From Streptomyces wuyuanensis (lineage in GTDB: Bacteria; Actinomycetota; Actinomycetes; Streptomycetales; Streptomycetaceae), in NCBI RefSeq assembly GCF_900103455.1, contig NZ_FNHI01000008.1:1-64000 (forward strand): DNA of 64,000 bases. The letters run 5' to 3'. Position numbers and translations under genes: made by a program. The notes beneath the pieces were generated by a model. It saw only the letters and a program-made list of their open reading frames with translations, had not been told where the DNA came from and ran no database searches. Positions 8,701 to 19,734 of this stretch are shown in pieces. Numbering within the stretch: the stretch's first letter is position 1; each line of letters starts with the position of its first letter.

Positions 8701-9300
8701 GTGAGAAGCAGCGGCGACGGTACGGCAGCGGGTTCTCACGGGCGCGGTCCCGCCGAGGGCGTGCCGTATCCGCTTCACGACAGTGCACAGGCCGACGTGA
8801 CCCCCGAGACCGTGGGCTACCGGGGACCGACCGCCTGCGCGGCGGCCGGCATCACGTATCGCCAGCTCGACTACTGGGCGCGCACCGGCCTGGTCGAACC
8901 GAGTGTCCGGCCGGCCTACGGATCGGGCACCCAGCGGCTCTACAGCTTCCGGGACGTGGTCGTCCTCAAGATCGTCAAGCGTTTCCTGGACACGGGTGTG
9001 GCCCTGCAGAACATCCGCGCCGCGGTGCAGCATCTGCGGGCCCGTGGCTTCGCGGACCTGGAGCGGATGACGCTGATGAGCGACGGCGCGACCGTGTACG
9101 AGTGCTCCTCGCCGGACGAGGTCGTGGATCTCCTCCAGGGCGGGCAGGGCGTGTTCGGGATCGCCGTCGGAGTGGTGTGGCGGGACGTCGAGGCGGCGCT
9201 TTCGCAACTGCACGGTGAGCGCATCGACACCGGTGAGACGCTGATCGGCCACGACCCGGGTGACGAGCTGGCCAGGCGCCGCCGCGAGCGCGCCGGCTGA
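8701..9300 (+). CDS. MerR family transcriptional regulator (Rv1830-like)
   Basis: 199 aa. A ~35-residue N-terminal tail precedes a MerR-type DNA-binding domain (about 38-110; ACAAAGITYRQLDYWARTG, then SGTQRLYSFRDVVVLKIVK) and a C-terminal effector/dimerization region. It is a small regulator without a recognizable metal site. I chose GTG 8701 because GGAGG lies just upstream and the promoter ends at 8670; an upstream in-frame GTG at 8623 would precede that promoter. Its mycobacterial counterpart is implicated in growth and cell division control (general knowledge, not verified here). Confidence 0.88.
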   Translation: MRSSGDGTAAGSHGRGPAEGVPYPLHDSAQADVTPETVGYRGPTACAAAGITYRQLDYWARTGLVEPSVRPAYGSGTQRLYSFRDVVVLKIVKRFLDTGVALQNIRAAVQHLRARGFADLERMTLMSDGATVYECSSPDEVVDLLQGGQGVFGIAVGVVWRDVEAALSQLHGERIDTGETLIGHDPGDELARRRRERAG

Positions 9301-9383
9301 ACCCCCCGGGCCGGGGACGAACCCCGGGCCGGCTCGTACGCGCGTACGGGCGATTGTCAGTGCCGTAGGGCAGCATCGGAGCT

Positions 9384-10886
9384 GTGAGACCCGCGCCCAC
9401 GATCCTGCATCTCGACATGGATGCGTTCTTCGCCGCAGCGGAGCAGGCGGCGAAGCCGAGTCTGCGCGGGAAGCCGGTGGTCGTCGGCGGTCTGGGGCCG
9501 CGCGGAGTGGTCGCCACCGCCTCGTACGAGGCGAGACGGTTCGGTGTGCACTCGGCGATGCCGATGGCGCAGGCGCGCAGACTGTGCCCGAACGCCGCGT
9601 ATCTGGTGCCGCGCTTCGCGCTCTACCGGTCGGTCAGCGACCAGGTGATGGAGCTGCTGGGCGCGCTCTCGCCACTGGTGGAGCCGCTGAGCCTGGACGA
9701 GGCGTTCGTGGACCTGGAGGCGGGCGGGACGGCCGATGACTCGCGCTCGGCCCGGGAGGCCGGTGAGCGACTGCGCAGGGACATTCTGAGGACCACGGGG
9801 CTGACGGGGTCGGTGGGGCTGGCGGGCTCCAAGATGCTGGCGAAGATCGCCTCCGAGCAGGCGAAGCCAGACGGCCTGGTGCTCATAGAGCCCGGCACGG
9901 AGCGGGAACTGCTGGGGCCGTTGCCGGTGCGGACGCTGCCGGGCGTGGGACCGGCGACGGGGGAGCATCTGCGGCGGGCCGGGATGACGACCGTGGCGGA
10001 TCTGGCCGCGGCGGGGGAGGACGAACTCGTACGGCTGCTGGGGCGGGCCCACGGGGGAGCGGTCTTCCGGATGGCGATCGGCCACGACGACCGGCCGGTG
10101 GTCGCCGAGCGGGACGCGAAGTCCGTGTCGGTCGAGGACACCTTCGACGTGGATCTGCACGACAGGGTCCGCATCCGGATGGAGGTGGAGCGGCTGGCCG
10201 ACCGCTGTGTGCGCCGGCTGCGGGCCTCCGGACACTCGGGGCGCACGATCGTGCTGAAGGTGCGGCGGTTCGACTTCTCGACGCTGACCAGGTCGGAGAC
10301 GCTGCGGGGGCCCACCGACGATGCCGCCGTGGTGCGGGAGGCCGCGGCGCGGCTGCTGGAGGCGGTGGACACCACGGGCGGGGTCCGGCTGCTCGGCGTG
10401 GGCGTGAGCGGCCTCGCCGACTACACGCAGGAGGATCTGTTCGCGCAGGCAGCCGCGGGGGAGCGGCAGGACGGGGAGGAGACGGACCCGTCCCGGGAGC
10501 CGGTCCTCATGGAGCAGGCCCAGGGCCGGGACACCCGGCCGGAGGCCGAGCGGCGCTGGTCGGCCGGCCAGGACGTGCGCCACGGCGACTACGGCGCCGG
10601 GTGGGTGCAGGGCAGCGGGCTCGGGAGGGTCACGGTCCGCTTCGAGGAGCCGTGGTCGGCCGTCCCGGGCCGGGTGCGGACGTTCGCGGTGGACGACCCG
10701 GGACTGCAGCCCTCGGATCCGCTGCCGCTGGTGCGTCCGCCCGAGGATCAGTCGTCGTGGCCCGCCAGCCGCCCGAAGTCGCGGTCCGCCGCCGACCCGG
10801 AGCCCGAGCCGGGATCCGCCGACGCGTCGCCGGGCGGCGGAGAGGTGGCCGGCCTCTGCGGCGGTGAGGGCAGGTCGAGACCGTAG
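9384..10886 (+). CDS. dinB: DNA polymerase IV (Y-family)
   Basis: 500 aa translesion polymerase. The palm has LDMDAFFA (D11, D13) and SLDEAFVD (the D-E pair near 105-106), the three metal-binding acidic residues. It is followed by the helix-hairpin-helix thumb (LPGVGPATGEHL) and a little finger ending near residue 355. The protein is about 130-150 residues longer than E. coli DinB. The extension ends with a small beta-rich module (about 390-450, HGDYGAGWVQGSGLGRVTVR) that looks like the Tudor-like domain at the C-terminus of UvrD/PcrA helicases. No beta-clamp motif was assigned with confidence. The last 139 bp overlap the PRC-barrel gene on the other strand. I found no obvious SOS box upstream. 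Confidence 0.93.
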   Translation: MRPAPTILHLDMDAFFAAAEQAAKPSLRGKPVVVGGLGPRGVVATASYEARRFGVHSAMPMAQARRLCPNAAYLVPRFALYRSVSDQVMELLGALSPLVEPLSLDEAFVDLEAGGTADDSRSAREAGERLRRDILRTTGLTGSVGLAGSKMLAKIASEQAKPDGLVLIEPGTERELLGPLPVRTLPGVGPATGEHLRRAGMTTVADLAAAGEDELVRLLGRAHGGAVFRMAIGHDDRPVVAERDAKSVSVEDTFDVDLHDRVRIRMEVERLADRCVRRLRASGHSGRTIVLKVRRFDFSTLTRSETLRGPTDDAAVVREAAARLLEAVDTTGGVRLLGVGVSGLADYTQEDLFAQAAAGERQDGEETDPSREPVLMEQAQGRDTRPEAERRWSAGQDVRHGDYGAGWVQGSGLGRVTVRFEEPWSAVPGRVRTFAVDDPGLQPSDPLPLVRPPEDQSSWPASRPKSRSAADPEPEPGSADASPGGGEVAGLCGGEGRSRP

Positions 10887-11179
10887 TGGTGGTACAGCTG
10901 CAGTTCCTGCTCGGGCGAGAGGTGGCGGCCGACGCCGAAGTCGGGCGCATCCTTGATCAGGGCCCGATCGAAGGGTATGTGGAGACCGTCGCCCTCGAGT
11001 TCGCTCGGTTCCAGCGGTACGAACGCGTCCCGGCTGAACAGCCCGGTCCGTACGGCCGCCCATTCGGGGACGCCCGTCGCGTCGTCGAGGTACACCTCGT
11101 CCACGGTGCCGATCCTGGTGCCGTTGCGGTCGAACGCCTTGCGGCCGATCAGGCTGCGCGGATCGATGTCGGTCTGCAC
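10748..11179 (-). CDS. PRC-barrel domain protein
   Basis: 143 aa. Residues ~5-85 form a PRC-barrel (DPRSLIGRKAFDRNGTRIG, VDEVYLD, PEWAAVRTG), a fold found in RimM and in photosynthetic reaction centres that often mediates RNA or protein contacts. A short ALIKDAPDF/YHHYGL region follows, and then a disordered Ser/Pro/Gly tail. The GTG at 11179 is preceded by GGAGGG at a proper distance; an in-frame ATG at 11230 would add 17 residues without a ribosome site. The C-terminal 46 codons lie antisense to the 3' end of dinB, so both genes are constrained there. Confidence 0.85.
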   Translation of the reverse strand: MQTDIDPRSLIGRKAFDRNGTRIGTVDEVYLDDATGVPEWAAVRTGLFSRDAFVPLEPSELEGDGLHIPFDRALIKDAPDFGVGRHLSPEQELQLYHHYGLDLPSPPQRPATSPPPGDASADPGSGSGSAADRDFGRLAGHDD

Positions 11180-11299
11180 GGTCCCTCCAACAGGTCGCAC
11201 GGGTTCGCTGAACACTACGAAAGTGCACATCTTGGGCGTCGTCCACTCGAAGGTCCCAGGTGAGGCCGCGCTGGTACGCTGGCAGCGGCTGCTGACCCC

Positions 11300-11502
11300 G
11301 TGCGGGAGAGTGCCCCGGCGAAAGCCGGAGCCGCCGAAGGAGCAAATCCTCCCCGGAATCTCTCAGGCCCCTGTACCGCATGGACGAGGTCACTCTGGAA
11401 AGCAGGGCGGGCGTCGGACGGCATCCGCTCTCACCGACGGTGAAAGCCGGCGCGCCCCCGGGTGCTCCGGTGAAGCTCTCAGGTTGAGATGACAGAGGGG
11501 GA
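11300..11502 (+). promoter_or_regulatory. Tandem glycine riboswitch
   Basis: Two glycine aptamers in series precede gcvP. Aptamer 1 begins at 11303 with CGGGAGAG, has GCCGCCGAAGGAGCAA and closes with GGAATCTCTCAGGC and a final CTCTGGAAAG near 11392-11401. Aptamer 2 shows CGGTGAAGCTCTCAGG and ends GACAGAGGGG (11491-11500). Paired aptamers with a short linker are the hallmark of this class, which in other bacteria turns on glycine cleavage genes when glycine is abundant. The element ends about 50 nt before the gcvP ribosome site. The promoter is not clear; TACGCT at 11275-11280 is a possible -10. Confidence 0.9.
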
Positions 11503-11565
11503 GGCCGTCCGGGCACCCGCGCCGTGGTGCCCCTCGCAGGTCGTTACGACCAGGAGGCCTCCGCA

Positions 11566-14451
<2,886 letters not shown>

Positions 14452-14480
14452 TCCGCTGCCGGGGTCACCCGGAAAGCATC

Positions 14481-14514
14481 AGGGCCGGCTCGGAGATCTC
14501 TCCGGGCCGGCCCT
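14481..14514. terminator. Terminator between convergent gcvP and DUF5999 gene
   Basis: AGGGCCGGC (14481-14489) pairs with GCCGGCCCT (14506-14514), and the interior CGGAGA/TCTCCG pairs as well, giving a near-continuous hairpin 30 nt past the gcvP stop. It can work for both strands. Confidence 0.75.
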
Positions 14515-14616
14515 CTTCGTCGGTGCCGTCGGTGCCGTGGGTGCGTCTCTGTGCACAGGGCGCAGCGGCGCTCCGCACGACGGTCGCGGGTGTCCGCGCC
14601 GTGCGGGCGGCGGGCC

Positions 14617-14814
14617 TCAGGCCGCTGTCACGATCCTCAGCGGCCGGTGCGGGGCGATGATCTGCCCGTCCGGCAGCAGCTCTCCCGTGTCCTCGAAGAG
14701 CAGCACTCCGTTGCACAGCAGGCTCCAGCCCTGCTCCGGATGGTGCGCCACGAGACGGGCCGCCTCCCGGTCGGCGGAGTCTGCTGTCGGGCACGGCGGC
14801 TGGTGCTGGCACAT
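14617..14814 (-). CDS. DUF5999 family small protein
   Basis: 65 aa. It opens MCQHQPPCPTADSADREAA and matches a small protein family common in Streptomyces with no known function. Cysteines at 2 and 8 plus one near 35 could bind metal or form disulfides, but that is a guess. The ATG at 14814 matches the usual family start. An in-frame ATG at 14871 with a G-rich ribosome site (a GGGGGG run) 5 nt upstream would add a 19-residue basic extension and cannot be excluded. A separate long leader region lies upstream (14815-15056). Confidence 0.8.
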   Translation of the reverse strand: MCQHQPPCPTADSADREAARLVAHHPEQGWSLLCNGVLLFEDTGELLPDGQIIAPHRPLRIVTAA

Positions 14815-15056
14815 GGATGGGTTCTTTCGCTGCGATGTGGTGAGTGTCCTGCGGCTCGATGCGGTGCTCATGGCCGCCCCCCGTATCTGTCGTCGGTCCC
14901 AGTGTTGCCCCACGAGCGTCGATCCGCAGGGATTTCACGGCAGCTCGTCCTACCAGTTAATGACGTGTCACCCCGGCGGGCGGTTCAGCTCAACTGCACC
15001 GTCCCTTCGGGTGGTTCGTACTGGCCTTAGTGGGCTAGTCCGGAAGGGGCATGAAC

Positions 15057-15085
15057 ATGCCCCGTGACACGGTGTCACGGGGCAT
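15057..15085 (-). terminator. Terminator of the hypothetical gene at 15105-15695
   Basis: A perfect 14-bp inverted repeat (15057-15070 with 15072-15085, tight loop) lies 20 nt downstream of the stop of the minus-strand gene. No T-tract is present. Its position between two minus-strand genes suits a terminator. Confidence 0.75.
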
Positions 15086-15104
15086 CGCCGTTCGGTGGCT
15101 CCGG

Positions 15105-15695
15105 TCAGGCGGGGAATCCGAGCAGGGGCACGGGAGTGACCCGCAGGGTCATCACCGGCAGCAGATCGGCGACACGGTGCGGCCGGTGGGCGGCGATTCC
15201 CGGAGGCGCGGGAGCGAGCGGCACCAGCAGATCGGCGGGGGCCGGCTTGCCCTTCGCCGGATCGGCCTCGCGGTTGCCGTGCAGCCACAGCGTGAGCATG
15301 TACAGCTCGGGCACGGACAGCAGCCTCGGCTGGAAACTGCCCGGGAGGGCCTCGGCCTGTTGCAGCGCCCGCTCGGTCGACGCGATGTAGGGGCCTTCGA
15401 AGAAGTGGGAGAAGGCCCAGCCGTCGGGGGTCAGCATGGTGTCCGCGGCGGCGATGGCGCGGTCGCCGCCGCGGATCAGGAATCGCCAGCCCGCCAGTCG
15501 GGTGCGCGGCCTGCGGCTGCCCTGCGGCACCACCTGGTCCAGGACGTGGACGGGAAGCGGGAGTTCGGCGGTCACCGCTCCCTGGACGGAACGGAGGGCA
15601 GGAGTGCGCGCCTCACGGACTGCGGAGGGGGATCCGAGTGCCGTGAGGACGCTGCGCAGGGCGGGCGCGGGAGCCGGGGGGACGTGCAGCGGCAT
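15105..15695 (-). CDS. Conserved hypothetical protein
   Basis: 196 aa, no membrane segment or signal peptide, and no family that I can name. It is rich in Pro, Ala, Leu and Arg. The middle (TRLAGWRFLIRGGDRAIAAADT, SHFFEGPYIASTERALQQAEAL) looks like a folded alpha/beta domain; the C-terminus has PADLLVPLAPAPPGI. The ATG at 15695 is chosen because GAGAGGCGACC precedes it; upstream codons run into the promoter region. Its codon bias is fully Streptomyces-like, so it is a real gene. As I recall, a homologue holds the same place in S. coelicolor. Confidence 0.7.
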   Translation of the reverse strand: MPLHVPPAPAPALRSVLTALGSPSAVREARTPALRSVQGAVTAELPLPVHVLDQVVPQGSRRPRTRLAGWRFLIRGGDRAIAAADTMLTPDGWAFSHFFEGPYIASTERALQQAEALPGSFQPRLLSVPELYMLTLWLHGNREADPAKGKPAPADLLVPLAPAPPGIAAHRPHRVADLLPVMTLRVTPVPLLGFPA

Positions 15696-16188
15696 GGTGG
15701 GTCGCCTCTCACTCAAGAGACAGGGTGATGCGAGGGCAGATGCGGACGGCTCTGTCGGCGTGGGCCGGAGGGGGGCCGGATTTCCGTGGCCGGGCGCCGA
15801 CTTTCTGCCTCGTTCGCGCGAGTTTATACGACGTGTGTTCACTCAATGTTTCTGCTAGCTGTCCCCGGCATTGCGGTCAAGGCCGAAACAGGCCTTTGGC
15901 TCGCGGAGTTCGAGAGGAATATCCGTGAACGCACCGCCGTCACCTGGTGTGTTACCCCACGGGTGGACGGCCGAATCTCGTCGGAGTTTTTCACCACACG
16001 CCGGGAAGTGGTAAATGCGCACTGCGCCATGCCTACGGAATGTGCCGCACGGATGCCGCACGGACACGGGTCCAGACTAGCGGCCGGCCGGTCCCGCGCG
16101 AGACGTTATGGATCTCTTCGTCTGGGCATTATCGTCCGTGACACGAGCAGCCCGGCCGCGGACTGCCCACTCGAGGAGGGACCCTTCG
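15696..16188. other. Divergent intergenic region (493 bp)
   Basis: No convincing coding region on either strand. It is noticeably less GC-rich than its surroundings (for example 15820-15860 and 15990-16025). On the minus strand TATAAA (15823-15828, reverse complement) is a good -10 box for the hypothetical gene and would give a ~130-nt leader. On the plus strand CATTAT (16127-16132) is a possible -10 for the GCS2 gene. I see no strong hairpin. Its length suggests extra regulation of one or both neighbours. Confidence 0.5.
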
Positions 16189-17691
16189 ATGGGGGAGAAG
16201 ATCGTGGCAGGCGGGTTCGACCTGTCCGATCGGCAAAGGTACCGGAGAAAGCTCCAGCAGTGCCTGGCGGGACTGGGGAGACTCCTGACGGAGAAGAGGT
16301 TCGATCGCCCCAGGAATCTGATGGGGCTGGAGATCGAGCTCAATCTCGCCGGATCCGACGGCCTGCCCCGGATGATGAATGCCGAGGTGCTCGACCGGAT
16401 TGCCAGCCGTGATTTCCAGACCGAGCTCGGAATGTTCAATCTGGAGGTCAACATTGCGCCGCACCGGCTGGACGGCCGGGTCCTCGACCAGCTCGCCGAG
16501 GAGCTGCGCACAGGTCTGGGATATGCCCACCGCAAAGCCGCCGAGGTCGACGCCGGAATCGTGATGATCGGAATCCTGCCGACCCTCAACGGCAATGATC
16601 TGGTCTCCGCGAACCTGTCGGACGTCGACCGCTATGCACTCCTCAACGACCAGATCGTCGCCGCTCGCGGTGAGGACTTCACCCTCGACATCGACGGCGT
16701 GGAGCGCCTGAGCTGCACTTCGTCGTCGATCGCCCCGGAGGCGGCCTGCACGTCGGTGCAACTGCACCTCCAGGTGACGCCGGCCCGGTTCGCCCAGGTG
16801 TGGAACGCCGCCCAGGCCGTGGCCGCGGTCCAGATCGCCGTCGGCGCGAACTCCCCGTTCCTGTTCGGCAAGGAGCTCTGGCGTGAGTCCCGGCCGCCGC
16901 TGTTCCAGCAGGCCACGGACACCCGGCCGCCCGAGCTCCAGGCCCAGGGCGTGCGGCCCAGGACCTGGTTCGGCGAGCGCTGGGTGGGCTCCGCCTACGA
17001 GCTCTTCGAGGAGAACCTGCGGTACTTCCCGGCCCTCCTGCCGATCTGCGACGACGAGGAGCCCCTGCGGGTGCTCGACGACGGCGGCGTACCGCGGCTG
17101 CAGGAACTCGTCCTGCACAACGGCACCGTCTACCGCTGGAACCGGCCCGTGTACGGACTCGCGGACGGAGTGCCCCATCTGCGTGTCGAGAACCGGGTGC
17201 TCCCGGCCGGGCCCACCGTCACCGACGTCGTGGCCAACGCGGCCTTCTACTACGGGCTCGTGCGGGCGCTCGCCGAGGAGTCGCGACCGTTGTGGACCCG
17301 GATGCCGTTCGAGACCGCCGCCGCGAACTTCGAGACCGCCTGCCGGCACGGCATCGAGGCCGAGCTGGAGTGGCCCCGCCCGGGCCGGGGCGCGGGGCTC
17401 ACCCGGGTGCCCGCGGTCAAGCTCGTGAGGGACGAGCTCCTGCCGCTGGCGGCGGCGGGGCTGGACGCGTGGAACGTGGAACCCGCGGACCGGGACTTCT
17501 ATCTGGGTGTCATCGAGGGGCGGTGCAGGCGCCGGGTGAACGGCGCGTCCTGGCAGGTCGAGGCCTTCCACCGAGCGCTGGACGCCGGGCTCGACCGGCA
17601 GGCCGCCCTCGCCGCGGTCACCCGCCGCTACAGCGTGCTGATGCATTCGGACGAGCCCGTGCACACCTGGCCCGCCGGGCCGGGGGACTGA
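16189..17691 (+). CDS. Glutamate-cysteine ligase family (GCS2) protein
   Basis: 500 aa. The GCS2-type ATP-grasp-like carboxylate-amine ligase fold is indicated by NLMGLEIELNL, FQTELGMFNLEVNIAP (substrate and metal glutamates), CTSVQLHLQV and GANSPFLFG. Streptomycetes use mycothiol rather than glutathione, so the true product may not be gamma-glutamylcysteine; related enzymes work in ergothioneine synthesis (EgtA) or on other gamma-glutamyl compounds. No egtB-E genes are nearby, so a role there is unsupported. ATG 16189 has GAGGAGGG at 16173-16180, and the ~28 in-frame codons upstream have no ribosome site. Confidence 0.85.
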   Translation: MGEKIVAGGFDLSDRQRYRRKLQQCLAGLGRLLTEKRFDRPRNLMGLEIELNLAGSDGLPRMMNAEVLDRIASRDFQTELGMFNLEVNIAPHRLDGRVLDQLAEELRTGLGYAHRKAAEVDAGIVMIGILPTLNGNDLVSANLSDVDRYALLNDQIVAARGEDFTLDIDGVERLSCTSSSIAPEAACTSVQLHLQVTPARFAQVWNAAQAVAAVQIAVGANSPFLFGKELWRESRPPLFQQATDTRPPELQAQGVRPRTWFGERWVGSAYELFEENLRYFPALLPICDDEEPLRVLDDGGVPRLQELVLHNGTVYRWNRPVYGLADGVPHLRVENRVLPAGPTVTDVVANAAFYYGLVRALAEESRPLWTRMPFETAAANFETACRHGIEAELEWPRPGRGAGLTRVPAVKLVRDELLPLAAAGLDAWNVEPADRDFYLGVIEGRCRRRVNGASWQVEAFHRALDAGLDRQAALAAVTRRYSVLMHSDEPVHTWPAGPGD

Positions 17692-17776
17692 CCGCTCCGT
17701 CACCGGGTCCCGCCTTCGACCCCGGTCCCGCAGTCGGGCAAGCTGTGACGGCGGGACCGAGGCAACGGGAGGCAGT

Positions 17777-18580
17777 GTGCAGGCGGAGGCGGGACGGGTG
17801 TCCGGATCGGCGCCCGAAGGGGGATTGCCGCGCGGGATCCTGCGGTCCGAGACCCTGATCGTCCTGGCGCTCTCGCTGGGCGCCAGCGCGGCGTCGTCGC
17901 TCATCAGCTTCATCGGGGCGCTGACGAAGCCCGGGGGGCTCAAGGACCAGGCCGCGAACCTCAACAGCTCCTACGCGCCGGGCAGGCCGTGGCTCGACCT
18001 CGCCTGGCAGCTGTTCGGCATCGCGACGGCGCTGGTGCCGGTCGTCCTCGTCGCCCACCTGCTGCTGAGGGAGGGGGCCGGGGGGCTGAGGGCCATCGGC
18101 TTCGACCGCACCAGGCCGTGGCCCGACCTCGGGCGCGGCGCGCTGGTCGCGGCCGGCATCGGCAGTGCGGGGCTGGCGTTCTACCTGGCGGTCAGAGCCG
18201 CGGGGGCCAATCTCACCGTCGTCCCCGAGTCGCTTCCGGACGTCTGGTGGAAGTACCCGGTTCTCATCCTCTCGGCGGTGCAGAACTCCGTGGTCGAAGA
18301 GGTGATCGTCGTCGGGTACCTGCTGCGGCGGCTGGACCGGTTGGGGTGGAGCCCGATCGGGGCCCTCGCGGCCAGCTCGGTGCTGCGCGGCTCGTACCAC
18401 CTCTACCAGGGGATCGGCGGCTTCGTCGGCAACATGGTGATGGGCGTGGTCTTCGTCCTGCTGTACCGCCGCTGGGGCCGGGTGGGGCCGCTCGTGGTCG
18501 CCCACGCCCTCCTCGACATCGTCGCCTTCGTGGGCTACGGACTGCTGGCGGGCAAGGTGGGCTGGCTGCCCACGGCTTGA
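17777..18580 (+). CDS. CPBP family intramembrane metalloprotease
   Basis: 267 aa with about seven to eight hydrophobic segments. The three catalytic motifs of the CAAX-protease/bacteriocin-processing (Abi) family are present: SVVEEVIVVGYLLRR (E174-E175), the RGSYHLYQGIGGFVGN motif with its histidine, and VVAHALLD near the C-terminus. Members cleave membrane peptides or protect against bacteriocins; the substrate here is unknown. GTG 17777 has GGGAGG 5 nt upstream. It lies 85 nt after the GCS2 gene and may be read through from it. Confidence 0.9.
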   Translation: MQAEAGRVSGSAPEGGLPRGILRSETLIVLALSLGASAASSLISFIGALTKPGGLKDQAANLNSSYAPGRPWLDLAWQLFGIATALVPVVLVAHLLLREGAGGLRAIGFDRTRPWPDLGRGALVAAGIGSAGLAFYLAVRAAGANLTVVPESLPDVWWKYPVLILSAVQNSVVEEVIVVGYLLRRLDRLGWSPIGALAASSVLRGSYHLYQGIGGFVGNMVMGVVFVLLYRRWGRVGPLVVAHALLDIVAFVGYGLLAGKVGWLPTA

Positions 18581-18585
18581 CGCGC

Positions 18586-18648
18586 GGCGCCCGCGGCCCG
18601 GTGCCCGGCGCCCGCAGCCCGGTGCGCGGGCCCCCGGCCCGGTGGGGG
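18586..18648. repeat. Degenerate 21-nt tandem repeat
   Basis: Three imperfect copies of a GC-only unit occur at 18586-18603, 18607-18624 and 18628-18644 with a constant 21-nt step. Each copy ends GCCCGGTG or GGCCCGGTG. The repeat starts just after the CPBP stop, between convergent genes, and can fold into GC-rich hairpins. Confidence 0.6.
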
Positions 18649-18773
18649 CGCTCACGGCTTGATGCCCGGCCTGATGGCGCCGAGGGGCGTGCGGCGGGTG
18701 CCGTACGCCCCTTCTGCGGGCCGGGGTCCGGCCGCCCGGCGCCGCGGCGGACTCGTGACCGTCGGCGAACCGG

Positions 18774-19595
18774 TCAGGGGCCGAAGAGCAGTTCGCCGTC
18801 GACGACGGTCACCGCGCCGCCGGTGAGCAGGACGCGGTCGCCGCTCACCGCCGTCCGCACCAGGCCGGAGCGGGCGGAGGCCTGCAGCCCGGTCAGCTCC
18901 GGGCGCCCCAGCCGTGCCGACCAGAAGGGCGCGAGGGCCGTGTGGGCGCTGCCGGTGACGGGATCCTCGTCGATGCCGACGTTCGGGAAGAAGCAACGCG
19001 AGACGTAGTCGTACCCCTTCGCCGGGTCCGCGGCCGCCGCGGTGGCGATGATCCCGCGCCGAGAGTGGGCGGCGAGGGCCCGGACATCGGGCCGCAGGGC
19101 GCGCACGGTCGCCTCGTCGGCGAGCTCGACCAGCAGGTCGCCGATGTGGTCCGAGGTGTCCAGGGCCGAGAGCGGGGCGGCTCCCAGGGCTTCGGCGACG
19201 CCGTCCGGGACGTCCACCGGGGTCAGGGAGGACACCGGGAAGTCCAGGGTGATCGCACCGTCCTCGCGCAGGGTCGCGGTGAGGATCCCGCAGCGCGCGG
19301 CGAAGCGCACGGTGCCGCTCGCGGCGCCGGTGCGGTGCAGCACGTGGGCCGTGGCGAGGGTCGCGTGTCCGCACATGTCCACCTCGGTGACCGGCGTGAA
19401 CCAGCGCAGTGCCCAGTCGGCCTCGCCGCCGGCGGGCAGCGGGTGCGCGAAGGCGGTCTCGGAGAGGTTCATCTCCTTCGCCACGTCCTGGAGCCGGTCG
19501 TCGTCGGGGAAGGCGTCGGTGTCGAGCAGCAGGACCCCGGCGGGGTTCCCCGCGAAGGGCCGGTCGGTGAAGGCGTCCACGATTCGAATCCGCAT
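18774..19595 (-). CDS. PhzF family isomerase-like protein
   Basis: 273 aa, the diaminopimelate-epimerase-like fold with two similar halves. Signatures: VDAFTDRPFAGNPAGVLLLD at the N-terminus, EMNLSETAF with the catalytic glutamate, DMCGHATLATAHVL, and DPVTGSAHTALAPFW near the C-terminus. PhzF itself isomerizes a phenazine precursor, but no other phenazine gene is here; most such family members have unknown substrates. It appears leaderless: TACGGT (reverse strand, 19608-19603) is 7 nt before the ATG. It is divergent from padR with a 139-bp gap. Confidence 0.9.
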   Translation of the reverse strand: MRIRIVDAFTDRPFAGNPAGVLLLDTDAFPDDDRLQDVAKEMNLSETAFAHPLPAGGEADWALRWFTPVTEVDMCGHATLATAHVLHRTGAASGTVRFAARCGILTATLREDGAITLDFPVSSLTPVDVPDGVAEALGAAPLSALDTSDHIGDLLVELADEATVRALRPDVRALAAHSRRGIIATAAAADPAKGYDYVSRCFFPNVGIDEDPVTGSAHTALAPFWSARLGRPELTGLQASARSGLVRTAVSGDRVLLTGGAVTVVDGELLFGP

Positions 19596-19665
19596 GGCGC
19601 CGACCGTAGGGGGCCGCCGGCGCCGCAGGCCAAGGCCAATCCCGGGGATCTGGACCGGTCGGCGA

Positions 19666-19694
19666 TTGTCATGAGAAGTGTTCCGATATATCGT
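19666..19694 (+). promoter_or_regulatory. padR promoter with overlapping palindromic operator
   Basis: TTGTCA (19666-19671) and TATCGT (19689-19694) are 17 nt apart. The palindrome CGATATATCG (19684-19693) covers the -10 box. AT-rich palindromes of this type are typical PadR sites, so autorepression by the downstream gene is likely (inference). A second similar half-site, ATCGATGAT (19711-19719), follows. Confidence 0.7.
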
Positions 19695-19734
19695 TGAGGC
19701 ATCGCGACAGATCGATGATGGAGGGAGCGTAGCG

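Noticed and set aside
9307..9383. A possible SOS/LexA box or standard promoter upstream of dinB
   Set aside because: No actinobacterial LexA dyad is visible; TTGTCA at 9354-9359 and TAGGGC at 9366-9371 are too close together to form a promoter.
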